NCBI RefSeq assembly: GCF_950295315.1
Contig: NC_080181.1
Coordinates: forward strand, 1,244,526-1,308,525
Reading direction: 5' to 3'
Source: Erinaceus europaeus
Taxonomy: Eukaryota; Chordata; Mammalia; Eulipotyphla; Erinaceidae
Length of the DNA: 64,000 bases
Numbering within the stretch: position 1 is the first letter of the stretch; the number at the start of each line of letters is the position of its first letter. Below the pieces are notes generated by a model, which searched no databases, had not been told where the DNA came from, and saw only the letters and a list, made by a program, of their open reading frames with translations. Shown here piece after piece: positions 1 to 12,826 of the stretch. Position numbers and translations under genes: made by a program.

Positions 1-1170
1 AGTCCCAGCCTCCTCCTCATCTGCCTGCTGGCCTGTGTATCTCAGGCTATGATACTCCCTTCTCTGACCAGCCCTGGCCAAGCTGAAGTGTGTTTGCGGT
101 CTTCAGTCCCTCAGTCCAGTCAGAAATCACTGTCCCCACCTCCTCTGGGTTTAGAGCACAGCCACAACTGCATCTCTCCCTACGAACCCCTCAGGCCTCA
201 CCCGGCCTATGCTCAGACACCACCTGCTGAGGCCGGCTGTCCTCCCTGGCTCCAACGCCAGTGCCCCACCACAGGATGCCCTCCCTCCACAGGGCTCCGA
301 TTCTTCCCCACAGTGGGTCTCTGCATCTGGGGTTGTTGGCCTGAGGCACCCCTCGCCTCTGCTGCACATACCTCCCTCCCATCCACCACCACGTGCAGAG
401 GGCCCTCCGCATCTGTGGGCCTATAGTTGGAAGGGTGCTTGCAGCTCAGGTCAGACACCTGTTGTATCAGATCACTCCTCTCCATGGATCATCTGTTTTT
501 AAATATTTGCCTCCAGGGTTATCGCTGGGGCTCAGTGTCAGCACTAGGAACCCACTGCCTCTGGGTTTTGTTGGCTAGGACAGAGAGAAACAGAGAGAAG
601 AGGGAGAGAGAAAGACACCTGAAGTCCTACTTGCCCCTGCAGGAGGGGAGCAAGGGCTCAACCCTGGGCCCTTATGCAGTCCTTGCACTTAGTACTCTGT
701 GTGCTTAACTGGGTGCACCACTGTCTGGCCCCCTCTGTGGCTCATCTTTACCCACTGTAGTCTCAACATGGGGCCTGCTGTGGTGTGTTTAGATCTAATC
801 ATTTCTGAGTCTTCAACCCCCTTTTAAATACAGTGCCAGGGCATGATCCCAGGGCCTATGAAGGCCAGGTACAGCTGAGCCATTGCCTTGGTGCCCTCTT
901 CCATCCATATTGTTGGACAGGAGAGGAGGAGAGAGAGAGTGGAGAGACGCCATGGCCCCACTGACCCTTGCCTGGAGCTCTCACGGTGCTGTCAGCAATA
1001 CTCCTGTATGGAGCAGCCATGGGGCCCAGGGCCTAGTGCGTAATGAGGTGCACACCTGCCTCCTGGCTCTGCTTCTACTTGATTGTGTCCTTGTAGAGAC
1101 ACAGGGTTGCTTCTGTGCAGGGCCCCAGCCATGGGATCCAGGTGCCTATTGCTGTGAGGAGGGGCCCTGG
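1..1170. other. Intronic sequence upstream of the minisatellite
   Basis: No exon or conserved coding stretch is visible here. Open frames of 60-125 codons occur on both strands but overlap each other and lack domain-like composition. The interval holds one minus-orientation SINE (about 497-732). Because FAT3 coding sequence begins downstream with a split codon, this is most likely the 3' part of a FAT3 intron. Confidence 0.6.
497..732 (-). mobile_element. tRNA-derived SINE (hedgehog-type), minus orientation
   Basis: The stretch opens with the reverse complement of the SINE tail (GCCTCCAGGGTTATCGCTGG) and continues through the purine-rich GACAGAGAGAAA block and the CACCTG...CCCCTGCAG body. 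It ends in the reverse of the tRNA-like 5' head (CACCACTGTCTGGCCCC). The copy is diverged and flanks the large minisatellite on its 5' side. Confidence 0.75.
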
Positions 1171-4100
1171 AGCCAGCAGAGCACAGTGTCCCCCTGCCCT
1201 GCCCTCACTCTCCCCTGAGGCAGCAGAGAGCAGTGTCCCCCTGCCCTGTCCTCACTCTCCCCTGAGGCAGCAGAGAGCAGTGTCCCCCTGCCCTGCCCTC
1301 ACTCTCCCCTGAGACCAGCAGAGCACAGTGTCCCCTGCCCTGTCCTCACTCTCCCCTGAGGCCAGCAGAGCACAGTGTCCCCCTGCCCTGCCCTCACTCT
1401 CCCCTGAGGCAGCAGAGAGCAGTGTCCCCCTGCCCTGCCCTCACTCTCCCCTGAGACCAGCAGAGCACAGTGTCCCCCTGCCCTGTCCTCACTCTCCCCT
1501 GAGGCCAGCAGAGCACAGTGTCCCCCTGCCCTGCCCTCACTCTCCCCTGAGGCAGCAGAGCACAGTGTCCCCCTGCCCTGCCCTCACTCTCCCCTGAGGC
1601 AGCAGAGAGCAGTGTCCCCCTGCCCTGTCCTCACTCTCCCCTGAGGCAGCAGAGAGCAGTGTCCCCTGCCCTGTCCTCACTCTCCCCTGAGGCCAGCAGA
1701 GCACAGTGTCCCCCTGCCCTGCCCTCACTCTCCCCTGAGGCAGCAGAGAGCAGTGTCCCCCTGCCCTGCCCTCACTCTCCCCTGAGACCAGCAGAGCACA
1801 GTGTCCCCTGCCCTGTCCTCACTCTCCCCTGAGGCCAGCAGAGCACAGTGTCCCCCTGCCCTGCCCTCACTCTCCCCTGAGGCAGCAGAGCACAGTGTCC
1901 CCCTGCCCTGCCCTCACTCTCCCCTGAGGCAGCAGAGAGCAGTGTCCCCCTGCCCTGCCCTCACTCTCCCCTGAGGCCAGCAGAGAGCAGTGTCCCCTGC
2001 CCTGTCCTCACTCTCCCCTGAGGCCAGCAGAGCACAGTGTCCCCTGCCCTGTCCTCACTCTCCCCTGAGGCCAGCAGAGCACAGTGTGCCCCTGCCCTGC
2101 CCTCACTCACCCCTGAGGCCAGCAGAGCACAGTGTCCCCTGCCCTGCCCTCACTCTCCCCTGAGGCAGCAGAGAGCAGTGTCCCCCTGCCCTGCCCTCAC
2201 TCTCCCCTGAGGCCAGCAGAGCACAGTGTCCCCTGCCCTGTCTTCACTCTCCCCTGAGGCCAGCAGAGCACAGTGTCCCCTGCCCTGTCCTCACTCTCCC
2301 CTGAGGCCAGCAGAGAGCAGTGTCCCCCTGCCCTGCCCTCACTCTCCCCTGAGGCCAGCAGAGAGCAGTGTCCCCCTGCCCTGCCCTCACTCTCCCCTGA
2401 GGCCAGCAGAGCACAGTGTCCCCTGCCCTGCCCTCACTCTCCCCTGAGGCAGCAGAGAGCAGTGTCCCCCTGCCCTGCCCTCACTCTCCCCTGAGACCAG
2501 CAGAGCACAGTGTCCCCTGCCCTGTCCTCACTCTCCCCTGAGGCCAGCAGAGCACAGTGTCCCCCTGCCCTGCCCTCACTCTCCCCTGAGGCAGCAGAGC
2601 ACAGTGTCCCCCTGCCCTGTCCTCACTCTCCCCTGAGGCCAGCAGAGCACAGTGTCCCCCTGCCCTGTCCTCACTCTCCCCTGAGGCCAGCAGAGAGCAG
2701 TGTCCCCCTGCCCTGCCCTCACTCTCCCCTGAGGCCAGCAGAGAGCAGTGTCCCCTGCCCTGCCCTCACTCTCCCCTGAGACCAGCAGAGCACAGTGTCC
2801 CCTGCCCTGCCCTCATCTCCCCTGAGGCAGCAGAGAGCAGTGTCCCCCTGCCCTGCCCTCACTCTCCCCTGAGACCAGCAGAGCACAGTGTCCCCTGCCC
2901 TGCCCTCATCTCCCCTGAGGCAGCAGAGAGCAGTGTCCCCCTGCCCTGCCCTCACTCTCCCCTGAGACCAGCAGAGCACAGTGTCCCCTGCCATGTCCTC
3001 ACTCTCCCCTGAGGCAGCAGAGCACAGTGTCCCCCTGCCCTGCCCTCACTCTCCCCTGAGGCAGCAGAGAGCAGTGTCCCCCTGCCCTGTCCTCACTCTC
3101 CCCTGAGGCCAGCAGAGAGCAGTGTCCCCTGCCCTGTCCTCACTCTCCCCTGAGGCCAGCAGAGCACAGTGTCCCCTGCCCTGTCCTCACTCTCCCCTGA
3201 GGCCAGCAGAGCACAGTGTCCCCCTGCCCTGCCCTCACTCTCCCATGAGGCAGCAGAGAGCAGTGTCCCCCTGCCCTGTCTTCACTCTCCCCTGAGGCAG
3301 CAGAGAGCAGTGTCCCCCTGCCCTGTCCTCACTCTCCCCTGAGGCAGCAGAGAGCAGTGTCCCCTGCCCTGTCCTCACTCTCCCCTGAGGCAGCAGAGAG
3401 CAGTGTCCCCCTGCCCTGCCCTCACTCTCCCCTGAGGCAGCAGAGAGCAGTGTCCCCTGCCCAGTCCTCACTCTCCCCTGAGGCAGCAGAGAGCAGTGTC
3501 CCCTGCCCTGCCCGCACTCTCCCCTGAGACCAGCAGGGCACAGTGTCCCCTTCCCTGTCCTCACTCTCCCCTGAGGCCAGCAGAGCACAGTGTCCCCCTT
3601 CCCTGTCCTCACTCTCCCCTGAGACCAGCAGAGCACAGTGTCCCCCTGCCCTGCCCTCACTCTCCCCTGAGGCAGCAGAGCACAGTGTCCCCTGCCCTGC
3701 CCTCACTCTCCCCTGAGGCCAGCAGAGCACAGTGTCCCCCTGCCTTGTCCTCACTCTCCCCTGAGGCCAGCAGAGCACAGTGTCCCCTGCCCTGCCCTCA
3801 CTCTCCCCTGAGGCCAGCAGAGCACAGTGTCCCCTGCCCTGCCCTCACTCTCCCCTGAGGCAGCAGAGAGCAGTGTCCCCCTGCCCTGCCCTCACTCTCC
3901 CCTGAGGCAGCAGAGAGCAGTGTCCCCTGCCCTGTCCTCACTCTCCCCTGAGGCAGCAGAGAGCAGTGTCCCCCTGCCCTGCCCTCACTCTCCCCTGAGG
4001 CCAGCAGAGAGCAGTGTCCCCCTGCCCTGTCCTCACTCTCCCCTGAGGCAGCAAAGCACAGTGTCCCCTGCCCTGCCCTCACTCTCCCCTGAGGCAGCAG

Positions 4101-7100
4101 AGAGCAGTGTCCCCTGCCCTGTCCTCACTCTCCCCTGAGGCAGCAGAGAGCAGTGTCCCCCTGCCTTGTCCTCACTCTCCCCTGAGGCCAGCAGAGCACA
4201 GTGTCCCCTGCCCTGTCCTCACTCTCCCCTGAGGCCAGCAGAGCACAGTGTCCCCTGCCCTGCCCTCACTCTCCCCTGAGACCAGTAGAGCACAGTGTCT
4301 CCTGCCCTGCCCTCACTCTCCCCTGAGGCAGCAGAGAGCAGTGTCCCCTGCCCTGCCCTCACTCTCCCCTGAGGCAGCAGAGAGCAGTGTCCCCTGCCCT
4401 GCCCTCACTCTCCCCTGAGGCAGCAGAGAGCAGTGTCCCCTGTCCTGCCCTCACTCTCCCCTGAGACCAGCAGAGCACAGTGTCCCCTGCCCTGCCCTCA
4501 CTCTCCCCTGAGGCAGCAGAGAGCAGTGTCCCCTGCCCTGCCCTCACTCTCCCCTGAGGCAGCAGAGAGCAGTGTCCCCCTGCCCTGCCCTCACTCTCCC
4601 CTGAGGCCAGCAGAGCACAGTGTCCCCTGCCCTGTCTTCACTCTCCCCTGAGGCCAGCAGAGCACAGTGTCCCCTGCCCTGTCCTCACTCTTCCCTGAGG
4701 CCAGCAGAGAGCAGTGTCCCCCTGCCCTGCCCTCACTCTCCCCTGAGACCAGCAGAGCACAGTGTCCCCTGCCCTGTCCTCACTCTCCCCTGAGGCCAGC
4801 AGAGCACAGTGTCCCCCTGCCAAGCCCTCACTCTCCCCTGAGGCAGCAGAGCACAGTGTCCCCCTGCCTTGTCCTCACTCTCCCCTGAGGCCAGCAGAGC
4901 ACAGTGTCCCCCTGCCCTGCCCTCACTCTCCCCTGAGGCAGCAGAGCACAGTGTCCCCCTGCCCTGCCCTCACTCTCCCCTGAGGCAGCAGAGAGCAGTG
5001 TCCCCTGCCCTGTCCTCACTCTCCCCTGAGGCCAGCAGAGCACAGTGTCCCCCTGCCCTGTCCTCACTCTCCTATGAGGCAGCAGAGCACAGTGTCTCCT
5101 GCCCTGCCCTCACTCTCCCCTGAGGCAGCAGAGAGCAGTGTCCCCCTGCCCTGCCCTCACTCTCCCCTGAGACCAGCAGGGCACAGTGTTCCCTGCCCTG
5201 CCCTCACTCTCCCCTGAGACCAGCAGGGCACAGTGTCCCCTTCCCTGTCCTCACTCTCCCCTGAGACCAGCAGAGCACAGTGTCTCCTGCCCTGCCTTCA
5301 CTCTCCCCTGAGGCAGCAGAGAGCAGTGTCCCCCTGCCCTGCCCTCACTCTCCCCTGAGGCAGCAGAGAGCAGTGTCCCCTGCCCTGTCCTCACTCTCCC
5401 CTGAGGCAGCAGAGAGCAGTGTCCCCCTGCCCTGCTCTCACTCTCCCCTGAGACCAGCAGAGCACAGTGTCCCCTGCCCTGCCCTCACTCTCCCCTGAGG
5501 CAGCAGAGCACAGTGTCCCCCTGCCTTGTCCTCACTCTCCCCTGAGGCCAGCAGAGCACAGTGTCCCCTGCCCTGCCCTCACTCTCCCCTGAGGCCAGCA
5601 GAGCACAGTGTCCCCTGCCCTGCCCTCACTCTCCCCTGAGGCAGCAGAGAGCAGTGTCCCCTGTCCTGCCCTCACTCTCCCCTGAGACCAGCAGAGCACA
5701 GTGTCCCCTGCCCTGCCCTCACTCTCCCCTGAGGCAGCAGAGAGCAGTGTCCCCTGTCCTGCCCTCACTCTCCCCTGAGACCAGCAGAGCACAGTGTCCC
5801 CTGCCCTGCCCTCACTCTCCCCTGAGGCAGCAGAGAGCAGTGTCCCCCTGCCCTGCCCTCACTCTCCCCTGAGGCCAGCAGAGCACAGTGTCCCCTGCCC
5901 TGTCTTCACTCTCCCCTGAGGCCAGCAGAGCACAGTGTCCCCTGCCCTGTCCTCACTCTTCCCTGAGGCCAGCAGAGAGCAGTGTCCCCCTGCCCTGCCC
6001 TCACTCTCCCCTGAGGCCAGCAGAGCACAGTGTCCCCCTGCCCTGCCCTCACTCTCCCCTGAGGCAGCAGAGCACAGTGTCCCCCTGCCCTGCCCTCACT
6101 CTCCCCTGAGGCAGCAGAGAGCAGTGTCCCCCTACCCTGTCCTCACTCTCCCCTGAGGCCAGCAGAGCACAGTGTCCCCTGCCCTGCCCTCACTCTCCCC
6201 TGAGGCAGCAGAGAGCAGTGTCCCCCTACCCTGTCCTCACTCTCCCCTGAGGCCAGCAGAGCACAGTGTCCCCCTGCCCTGTCCTCACTCTCCCCTGAGG
6301 CAGAAGAGCACAGTGTCTCCTGCCCTGCCCTCACTCTCCCATGAGGCAGCAGAGCACAGTGTCCCCCTGCCCTTCCCTCACTCTCCCATGAGGCAGCAGA
6401 GAGCAGTGTCCCCCTGCCCTGTCTTCACTCTCCCCTGAGGCAGCAGAGAGCAGTGTCCCCCTGCCCTGTCCTCACTCTCCCCTGAGGCAGCAGAGAGCAG
6501 TGTCCCCTGCCCTGCCCTCACTCTCCCCTGAGACCAGCAGGGCACAGTGTTCCCTGCCCTGCCCTCACTCTCCCCTGAGACCAGCAGGGCACAGTGTCCC
6601 CTTCCCTGTCCTCACTCTCCCCTGAGACCAGCAGAGCACAGTGTCTCCTGCCCTGCCTTCACTCTCTCCTGAGGCAGCAGAGAGCAGTGTCCCCCTGCCC
6701 TGTCCTCACTCTCCCCTGAGGCAGCAGAGAGCAGTGTCCCCCTGCCCTGCCCTCACTCTCCCCTGAGGCAGCAGAGAGCAGTGTCCCCTGCCCTGTCCTC
6801 ACTCTCCCCTGAGGCAGCAGAGAGCAGTGTCCCCCTGCCCTGCTCTCACTCTCCCCTGAGGCCAGCAGAGCACAGTGTCCCCTGCCCTGCCCTCACTCTC
6901 CCCTGAGGCAGCAGAGCACAGTGTCCCCCTGCCTTGTCCTCACTCTCCCCTGAGGCCAGCAGAGCACAGTGTCCCCTGCCCTGCCCTCACTCTCCCCTGA
7001 GGCCAGCAGAGCACAGTGTCCCCTGCCCTGCCCTCACTCTCCCCTGAGGCAGCAGAGCACAGTGTCCCCTGCCTTGTCCTCACTCTCCCCTGAGGCCAGC

Positions 7101-10100
7101 AGAGCACAGTGTCCCCTGCCCTGCCCTCACTCTCCCCTGAGGCAGCAGAGAGCAGTGTCCCCCTGCCCTGCCCTCACTCTCCCCTGAGGCAGCAGAGAGC
7201 AGTGTCCCCCTGCCTTGTCCTCACTCTCCCCTGAGGCCAGCAGAGCACAGTGTCCCCCTGCCTTGTCCTCACTCTCCCCTGAGGCAGCAAAGCACAGTGT
7301 CCCCTGCCCTGCCCTCACTCTCCCCTGAGGCAGCAGAGAGCAGTGTCCCCTGCCCTGTCCTCACTCTCCCCTGAGGCAGCAGAGAGCAGTGTCCCCCTGC
7401 CCTGCTCTCACTCTCCCCTGAGGCCAGCAGAGCACAGTGTCCCCCTGCCCTGCCCTCACTCTCCCCTGAGGCAGCAGAGCACAGTGTCCCCCTGCCTTGT
7501 CCTCACTCTCCCCTGAGGCCAGCAGAGCACAGTGTCCCCTGCCCTGCCCTCACTCTCCCCTGAGGCCAGCAGAGCACAGTGTCCCCTGCCCTGCCCTCAC
7601 TCTCCCCTGAGGCAGCAGAGAGCAGTGTCCCCTGCCCTGTCCTCACTCTCCCCTGAGGCAGCAGAGAGCAGTGTCCCCCTGCCCTGCCCTCACTCTCCCC
7701 TGAGGCCAGCAGAGCACAGTGTCCCCCTGCCTTGTCCTCACTCTCCCCTGAGGCCAGCAGAGCACAGTGTCCCCCTGCCTTGTCCTCACTCTCCCCTGAG
7801 GCCAGCAGAGCACAGTGTCCCCTGCCCTGTCCTCACTCTCCCCTGAGGCCAGCAGAGCACAGTGTCCCCCTGCCCTGTCCTCACTCTCCCCTGAGGCCAG
7901 CAGAGAGCAGTGTCCCCCTGCCCTGCCCTCACTCTCCCCTGAGGCAGCAGAGAGCAGTGTCCCCTGCCCTGTCCTCACTCTCCCCTGAGGCAGCAGAGAG
8001 CAGTGTCACCCTGCCCTGCCCTCACTCTCCCCTGAGACCAGCAGGGCACAGTGTCCCCTGCCCTGCCCTCACTCTCCCCTGAGACCAGCAGGGCACAGTG
8101 TCCCCTGCCCTGTCCTCACTCTCCCCTGAGACTAGTAGAGCACAGTGTCTCCTGCCCTGCCCTCACTTCCTCTGAGGCAGCAGAGAGCAGTGTCCCCTGC
8201 CCAGTCCTCACTCTCCCCTGAGGCAGCAGAGAGCAGTGTCCCCTGCCCTGCCCTCACTCTCCCCTGAGACCAGCAGGGCACAGTGTCCCCTTCCCTGTCC
8301 TCACTCTCCCCTGAGACCAGCAGAGCACAGTGTCTCCTGCCCTGCCTTCACTCTCCCCTGAGGCAGCAGAGAGCAGTGTCCCCTGCCCTGTCTTCACTCT
8401 CCCCTGAGACCAGCAGAGAGCAGTGTCCCCCTGCCCTGCCCTCACTCTCCCCTGAGGCAGCAGAGAGCAGTGTCCCCTGCCCTGTCTTCACTCTCCCCTG
8501 AGACCAGCAGAGCACAGTGTCCCCTGCCCTGCCCTCACTCTCCCCTGAGGCAGCAGAGCACAGTGTCCCCTGCCCTGCCCTCACTCTCCCCTGAGGCCAG
8601 CAGAGCACAGTGTCCCCCTGCCTTGTCCTCACTCTCCCCTGAGGGCAGCAGAGCACAGTGTCCCCTGCCCTGCCCTCACTCTCCCCTGAGGCAGCAGAGA
8701 GCAGTGTCCCCCTGCCCTGCCCTCACTCTCCCCTGAGGCAGCAGAGAGCAGTGTCCCCTGCCCTGTCCTCACTCTCCCCTGAGGCAGCAGAGAGCAGTGT
8801 CCCCCTGCCCTGCCCTCACTCTCCCCTGAGGCCAGCAGAGAGCAGTGTCCCCCTGCCCTGTCCTCACTCTCCCCTGAGGCAGCAAAGCACAGTGTCCCCT
8901 GCCCTGCCCTCACTCTCCCCTGAGGCAGCAGAGAGCAGTGTCCCCCTGCCCTGTCCTCACTCTCCCCTGAGGCAGCAGAGCACAGTGTCCCCCTGCCCTG
9001 CCCTCACTCTCCCCTGAGGCAGCAGAGAGCAGTGTCCCCCTGCCCTGCCCTCACTCTCCCCTGAGGCCAGCAGAGCACAGTGTCCCCTGCCCTGTCTTCA
9101 CTCTCCCCTGAGGCCAGCAGAGCACAGTGTCCCCTGCCCTGTCCTCACTCTTCCCTGAGGCCAGCAGAGAGCAGTGTCCCCCTGCCCTGTCCTCACTCTC
9201 CCCTGAGGCAGCAGAGCACAGTGTCCCCCTGCCCTGCCCTCACTCTCCCCTGAGGCAGCAGAGAGCAGTGTCCCCCTGCCCTGCCCTCACTCTCCCCTGA
9301 GGCCAGCAGAGCACAGTGTCCCCTGCCCTGTCTTCACTCTCCCCTGAGGCCAGCAGAGCACAGTGTCCCCTGCCCTGTCCTCACTCTTCCCTGAGGCCAG
9401 CAGAGAGCAGTGTCCCCCTGCCCTGCCCTCACTCTCCCCTGAGGCAGCAGAGAGCAGTGTCCCCTGCCCTGTCCTCACTCTCCCCTGAGGCAGCAGAGAG
9501 CAGTGTCCCCCTGCCCTGCTCTCACTCTCCCCTGAGGCCAGCAGAGCACAGTGTCCCCTGCCCTGCCCTCACTCTCCCCTGAGGCAGCAGAGCACAGTGT
9601 CCCCCTGCCTTGTCCTCACTCTCCCCTGAGGCCAGCAGAGCACAGTGTCCCCTGCCCTGCCCTCACTCTCCCCTGAGGCCAGCAGAGCACAGTGTCCCCT
9701 GCCCTGCCCTCACTCTCCCCTGAGGCCAGCAGAGCACAGTGTCCCCTGCCCTGTCCTCACTCTCCCCTGAGGCAGCAGAGAGCAGTGTCCCCTGTCCTGC
9801 CCTCACTCTCCCCTGAGACCAGCAGAGCACAGTGTCCCCTGCCCTGCCCTCACTCTCCCCTGAGGCAGCAGAGAGCAGTGTCCCCTGTCCTGCCCTCACT
9901 CTCCCCTGAGACCAGCAGAGCACAGTGTCCCCTGCCCTGCCCTCACTCTCCCCTGAGGCAGCAGAGAGCAGTGTCCCCTGCCCTGCCCTCACTCTCCCCT
10001 GAGGCAGCAGAGAGCAGTGTCCCCCTGCCCTGCCCTCACTCTCCCCTGAGGCCAGCAGAGCACAGTGTCCCCTGCCCTGTCTTCACTCTCCCCTGAGGCC

Positions 10101-12814
10101 AGCAGAGCACAGTGTCCCCTGCCCTGTCCTCACTCTTCCCTGAGGCCAGCAGAGAGCAGTGTCCCCCTGCCCTGCCCTCACTCTCCCCTGAGGCCAGCAG
10201 AGCACAGTGTCCCCCTGCCCTGCCCTCACTCTCCCCTGAGGCAGCAGAGCACAGTGTCCCCCTGCCCTGCCCTCACTCTCCCCTGAGGCAGCAGAGAGCA
10301 GTGTCCCCCTACCCTGTCCTCACTCTCCCCTGAGGCCAGCAGAGCACAGTGTCCCCTGCCCTGCCCTCACTCTCCCCTGAGGCAGCAGAGAGCAGTGTCC
10401 CCCTACCCTGTCCTCACTCTCCCCTGAGGCCAGCAGAGCACAGTGTCCCCTGCCCTGTCCTCACTCTCCCCTGAGGCCAGCAGAGCACAGTGTCCCCCTG
10501 CCCTGCCCTCACTCTCCCCTGAGGCAGCAGAGCACAGTGTCCCCCTGCCCTGCCCTCACTCTCCCCTGAGGCCAGCAGAGCACAGTGTCCCCTGCCCTGT
10601 CCTCACTCTCCCCTGAGGCAGCAGAGCACAGTGTCCCCTGCCCTGCCCTCACTCTCCCCTGAGGCAGCAGAGCACAGTGTCCCCTGCCCTGCCCTCACTC
10701 TCCCCTGAGGCAGCAGAGCACAGTGTCCCCCTGCCCTGCCCTCACTCTCCCCTGAGGCAGCAGAGAGCAGTGTCCCCCTGCCCTGTCCTCACTCTCCCCT
10801 GAGGCCAGCAGAGCACAGTGTCCCCCTGCCCTGTCCTCACTCTCCCCTGAGGCAGCAGAGCACAGTGTCTCCTGCCCTGCCCTCACTCTCCCATGAGGCA
10901 GCAGAGCACAGTGTCCCCCTGCCCTTCCCTCACTTTCCCATGAGGCAGCATAGAGCAGTGTCCCCCTGCCCTGTCTTCACTCTCCCCTGAGGCAGCAGAG
11001 AGCAGTGTCCCCCTGCCCTGTCCTCACTCTCCCCTGAGGCAGCAGAGAGCAGTGTCCCCCTGCCCTGCCCTCACTCTCCCCTGAGGCAGCAGAGAGCAGT
11101 GTCCCCCTGCCCTGCCCTCACTCTCCCCTGAGACCAGCAGGGCACAGTGTCCCCTGCCCTGCCCTCACTCTCCCCTGAGACCAGCAGGGCACAGTGTCCC
11201 CTTCCCTGTCCTCACTCTCCCCTGAGACCAGCAGAGCACAGTGTCTCCTGCCCTGCCTTCACTCTCTCCTGAGGCAGCAGAGAGCAGTGTCCCCCTGCCC
11301 TGTCCTCACTCTCCCCTGAGGCAGCAGAGAGCAGTGTCCCCTGCCCTGCCCTCACTCTCCCCTGAGGCAGCAGAGAGCAGTGTCCCCTGCCCTGTCCTCA
11401 CTCTCCCGTGAGGCAGCAGAGAGCAGTGTCCCCCTGCCCTGCTCTCACTCTCCCCTGAGGCCAGCAGAGCACAGTGTCCCCCTGCCTTGTCCTCACTCTC
11501 CCCTGAGGCCAGCAGAGCACAGTGTCCCCTGCCCTGCCCTCACTCTCCCCTGAGGCAGCAGAGCACAGTGTCCCCCTGCCTTGTCCTCACTCTCCCCTGA
11601 GGCCAGCAGAGCACAGTGTCCCCTGCCCTGCCCTCACTCTCCCCTGAGGCCAGCAGAGCACAGTGTCCCCTGCCCTGCCCTCACTCTCCCCTGAGGCAGC
11701 AGAGAGCAGTGTCCCCTGCCCTGTCTTCACTCTCCCCTGAGGCAGCAGAGAGCAGTGTCCCCTGCCCTGTCCTCACTCTCCCCTGAGGCAGCAGAGAGCA
11801 GTGTCCTGCTGCCCTGCCCTCACTCTCCCCTGAGGCCAGCAGAGAGCAGTGTCCCCCTGCCCTGCCCTCACTCTCCCCTGAGCCAGCAAAGCACAGTGTC
11901 CCCTGCCCTGCCCTCACTCTCCCCTGAGGCAGCAGAGAGCAGTGTCCCCCTGCCCTGCCCTCACTCTCCCCTGAGGCCAGCAGAGCACAGTGTCCCCCTG
12001 CCTTGTCCTCACTCTCCCCTGAGGCCAGCAGAGCACAGTGTCCCCCTGCCTTGTCCTCACTCTCCCCTGAGGCCAGCAGAGCACAGTGTCCCCTGCCCTG
12101 TCCTCACTCTCCCCTGAGGCCAGCAGAGCACAGTGTCCCCCTGCCCTGTCCTCACTCTCCCCTGAGGCCAGCAGAGAGCAGTGTCCCCTGCCCTGTCCTC
12201 ACTCTCCCCTGAGGCAGCAGAGAGCAGTGTCACCCTGCCCTGCCCTCACTCTCCCCTGAGACCAGCAGGGCACAGTGTCCCCTGCCCTGCCCTCACTCTC
12301 CCCTGAGACCAGCAGGGCACAGTGTCCCCTGCCCTGTCCTCACTCTCCCCTGAGACTAGTAGAGCACAGTGTCTCCTGCCCTGCCCTCACTTCCTCTGAG
12401 GCAGCAGAGAGCAGTGTCCCCCTGCCCTGCCCTCACTCTCCCCTGAGGCAGCAGAGAGCAGTGTCCCCTGCCCTGTCCTCACTCTCCCCTGAGGCAGCAG
12501 AGAGCAGTGTCCCCCTGCCCTGCCCTCACTCTCCCCTGAGGCAGCAGAGAGCAGTGTCCCCTGCCCTGCCCTCACTCTCCCCTGAGGCAGCAGAGAGCAG
12601 TGTCCCCCTGCCCTGCCCTCACTCTCCCCTGAGGCAGCAGAGAGCAGTGTCCCCTGCCCTGTCCTCACTCTCCCCTGAGGCCAGCAGAGCACAGTGTCCC
12701 CCTGCCTTGTCCTCACTCTCCCCTGAGGCCAGCAGAGCACAGTGTCCCCTGCCCTGCCCTCACTCTCCCCTGAGGCAGCAGAGAACAGCATCCCCCTGGC
12801 CTGCCCTCACTCAG
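1171..12814. repeat. 11.6-kb minisatellite, unit about 47 bp
   Basis: A continuous head-to-tail array of a 46-48 bp unit; by length about 247 copies. Each unit reads roughly CAGCAGAGAGCAGTGTCC, then CCCTGCCCTGCCCTCAC, then TCTCCCCTGAGG. Variation falls at a few fixed places: GGCAG, GGCCAG or GACCAG; AGAGAGCAG or AGAGCACAG; four or five C; GCCCTC, GTCCTC or CTTGTCCTC. That is the pattern of a minisatellite with variant repeats. Many reading frames are open on both strands because the unit lacks stops, but the period is not a multiple of three and the products are low-complexity frame permutations, so it is not coding. It lies in a FAT3 intron and its last degenerate unit ends about 12 bp before the next exon. 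Confidence 0.97.
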
Positions 12815-12826
12815 GCCATCCTGCAG

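Noticed and set aside
1171..12814. Many 60-140-codon open frames on both strands in the large array
   Set aside because: All are frame permutations of the same 47-bp unit; the period is not a multiple of three, and no domain, start context or splice structure supports them.
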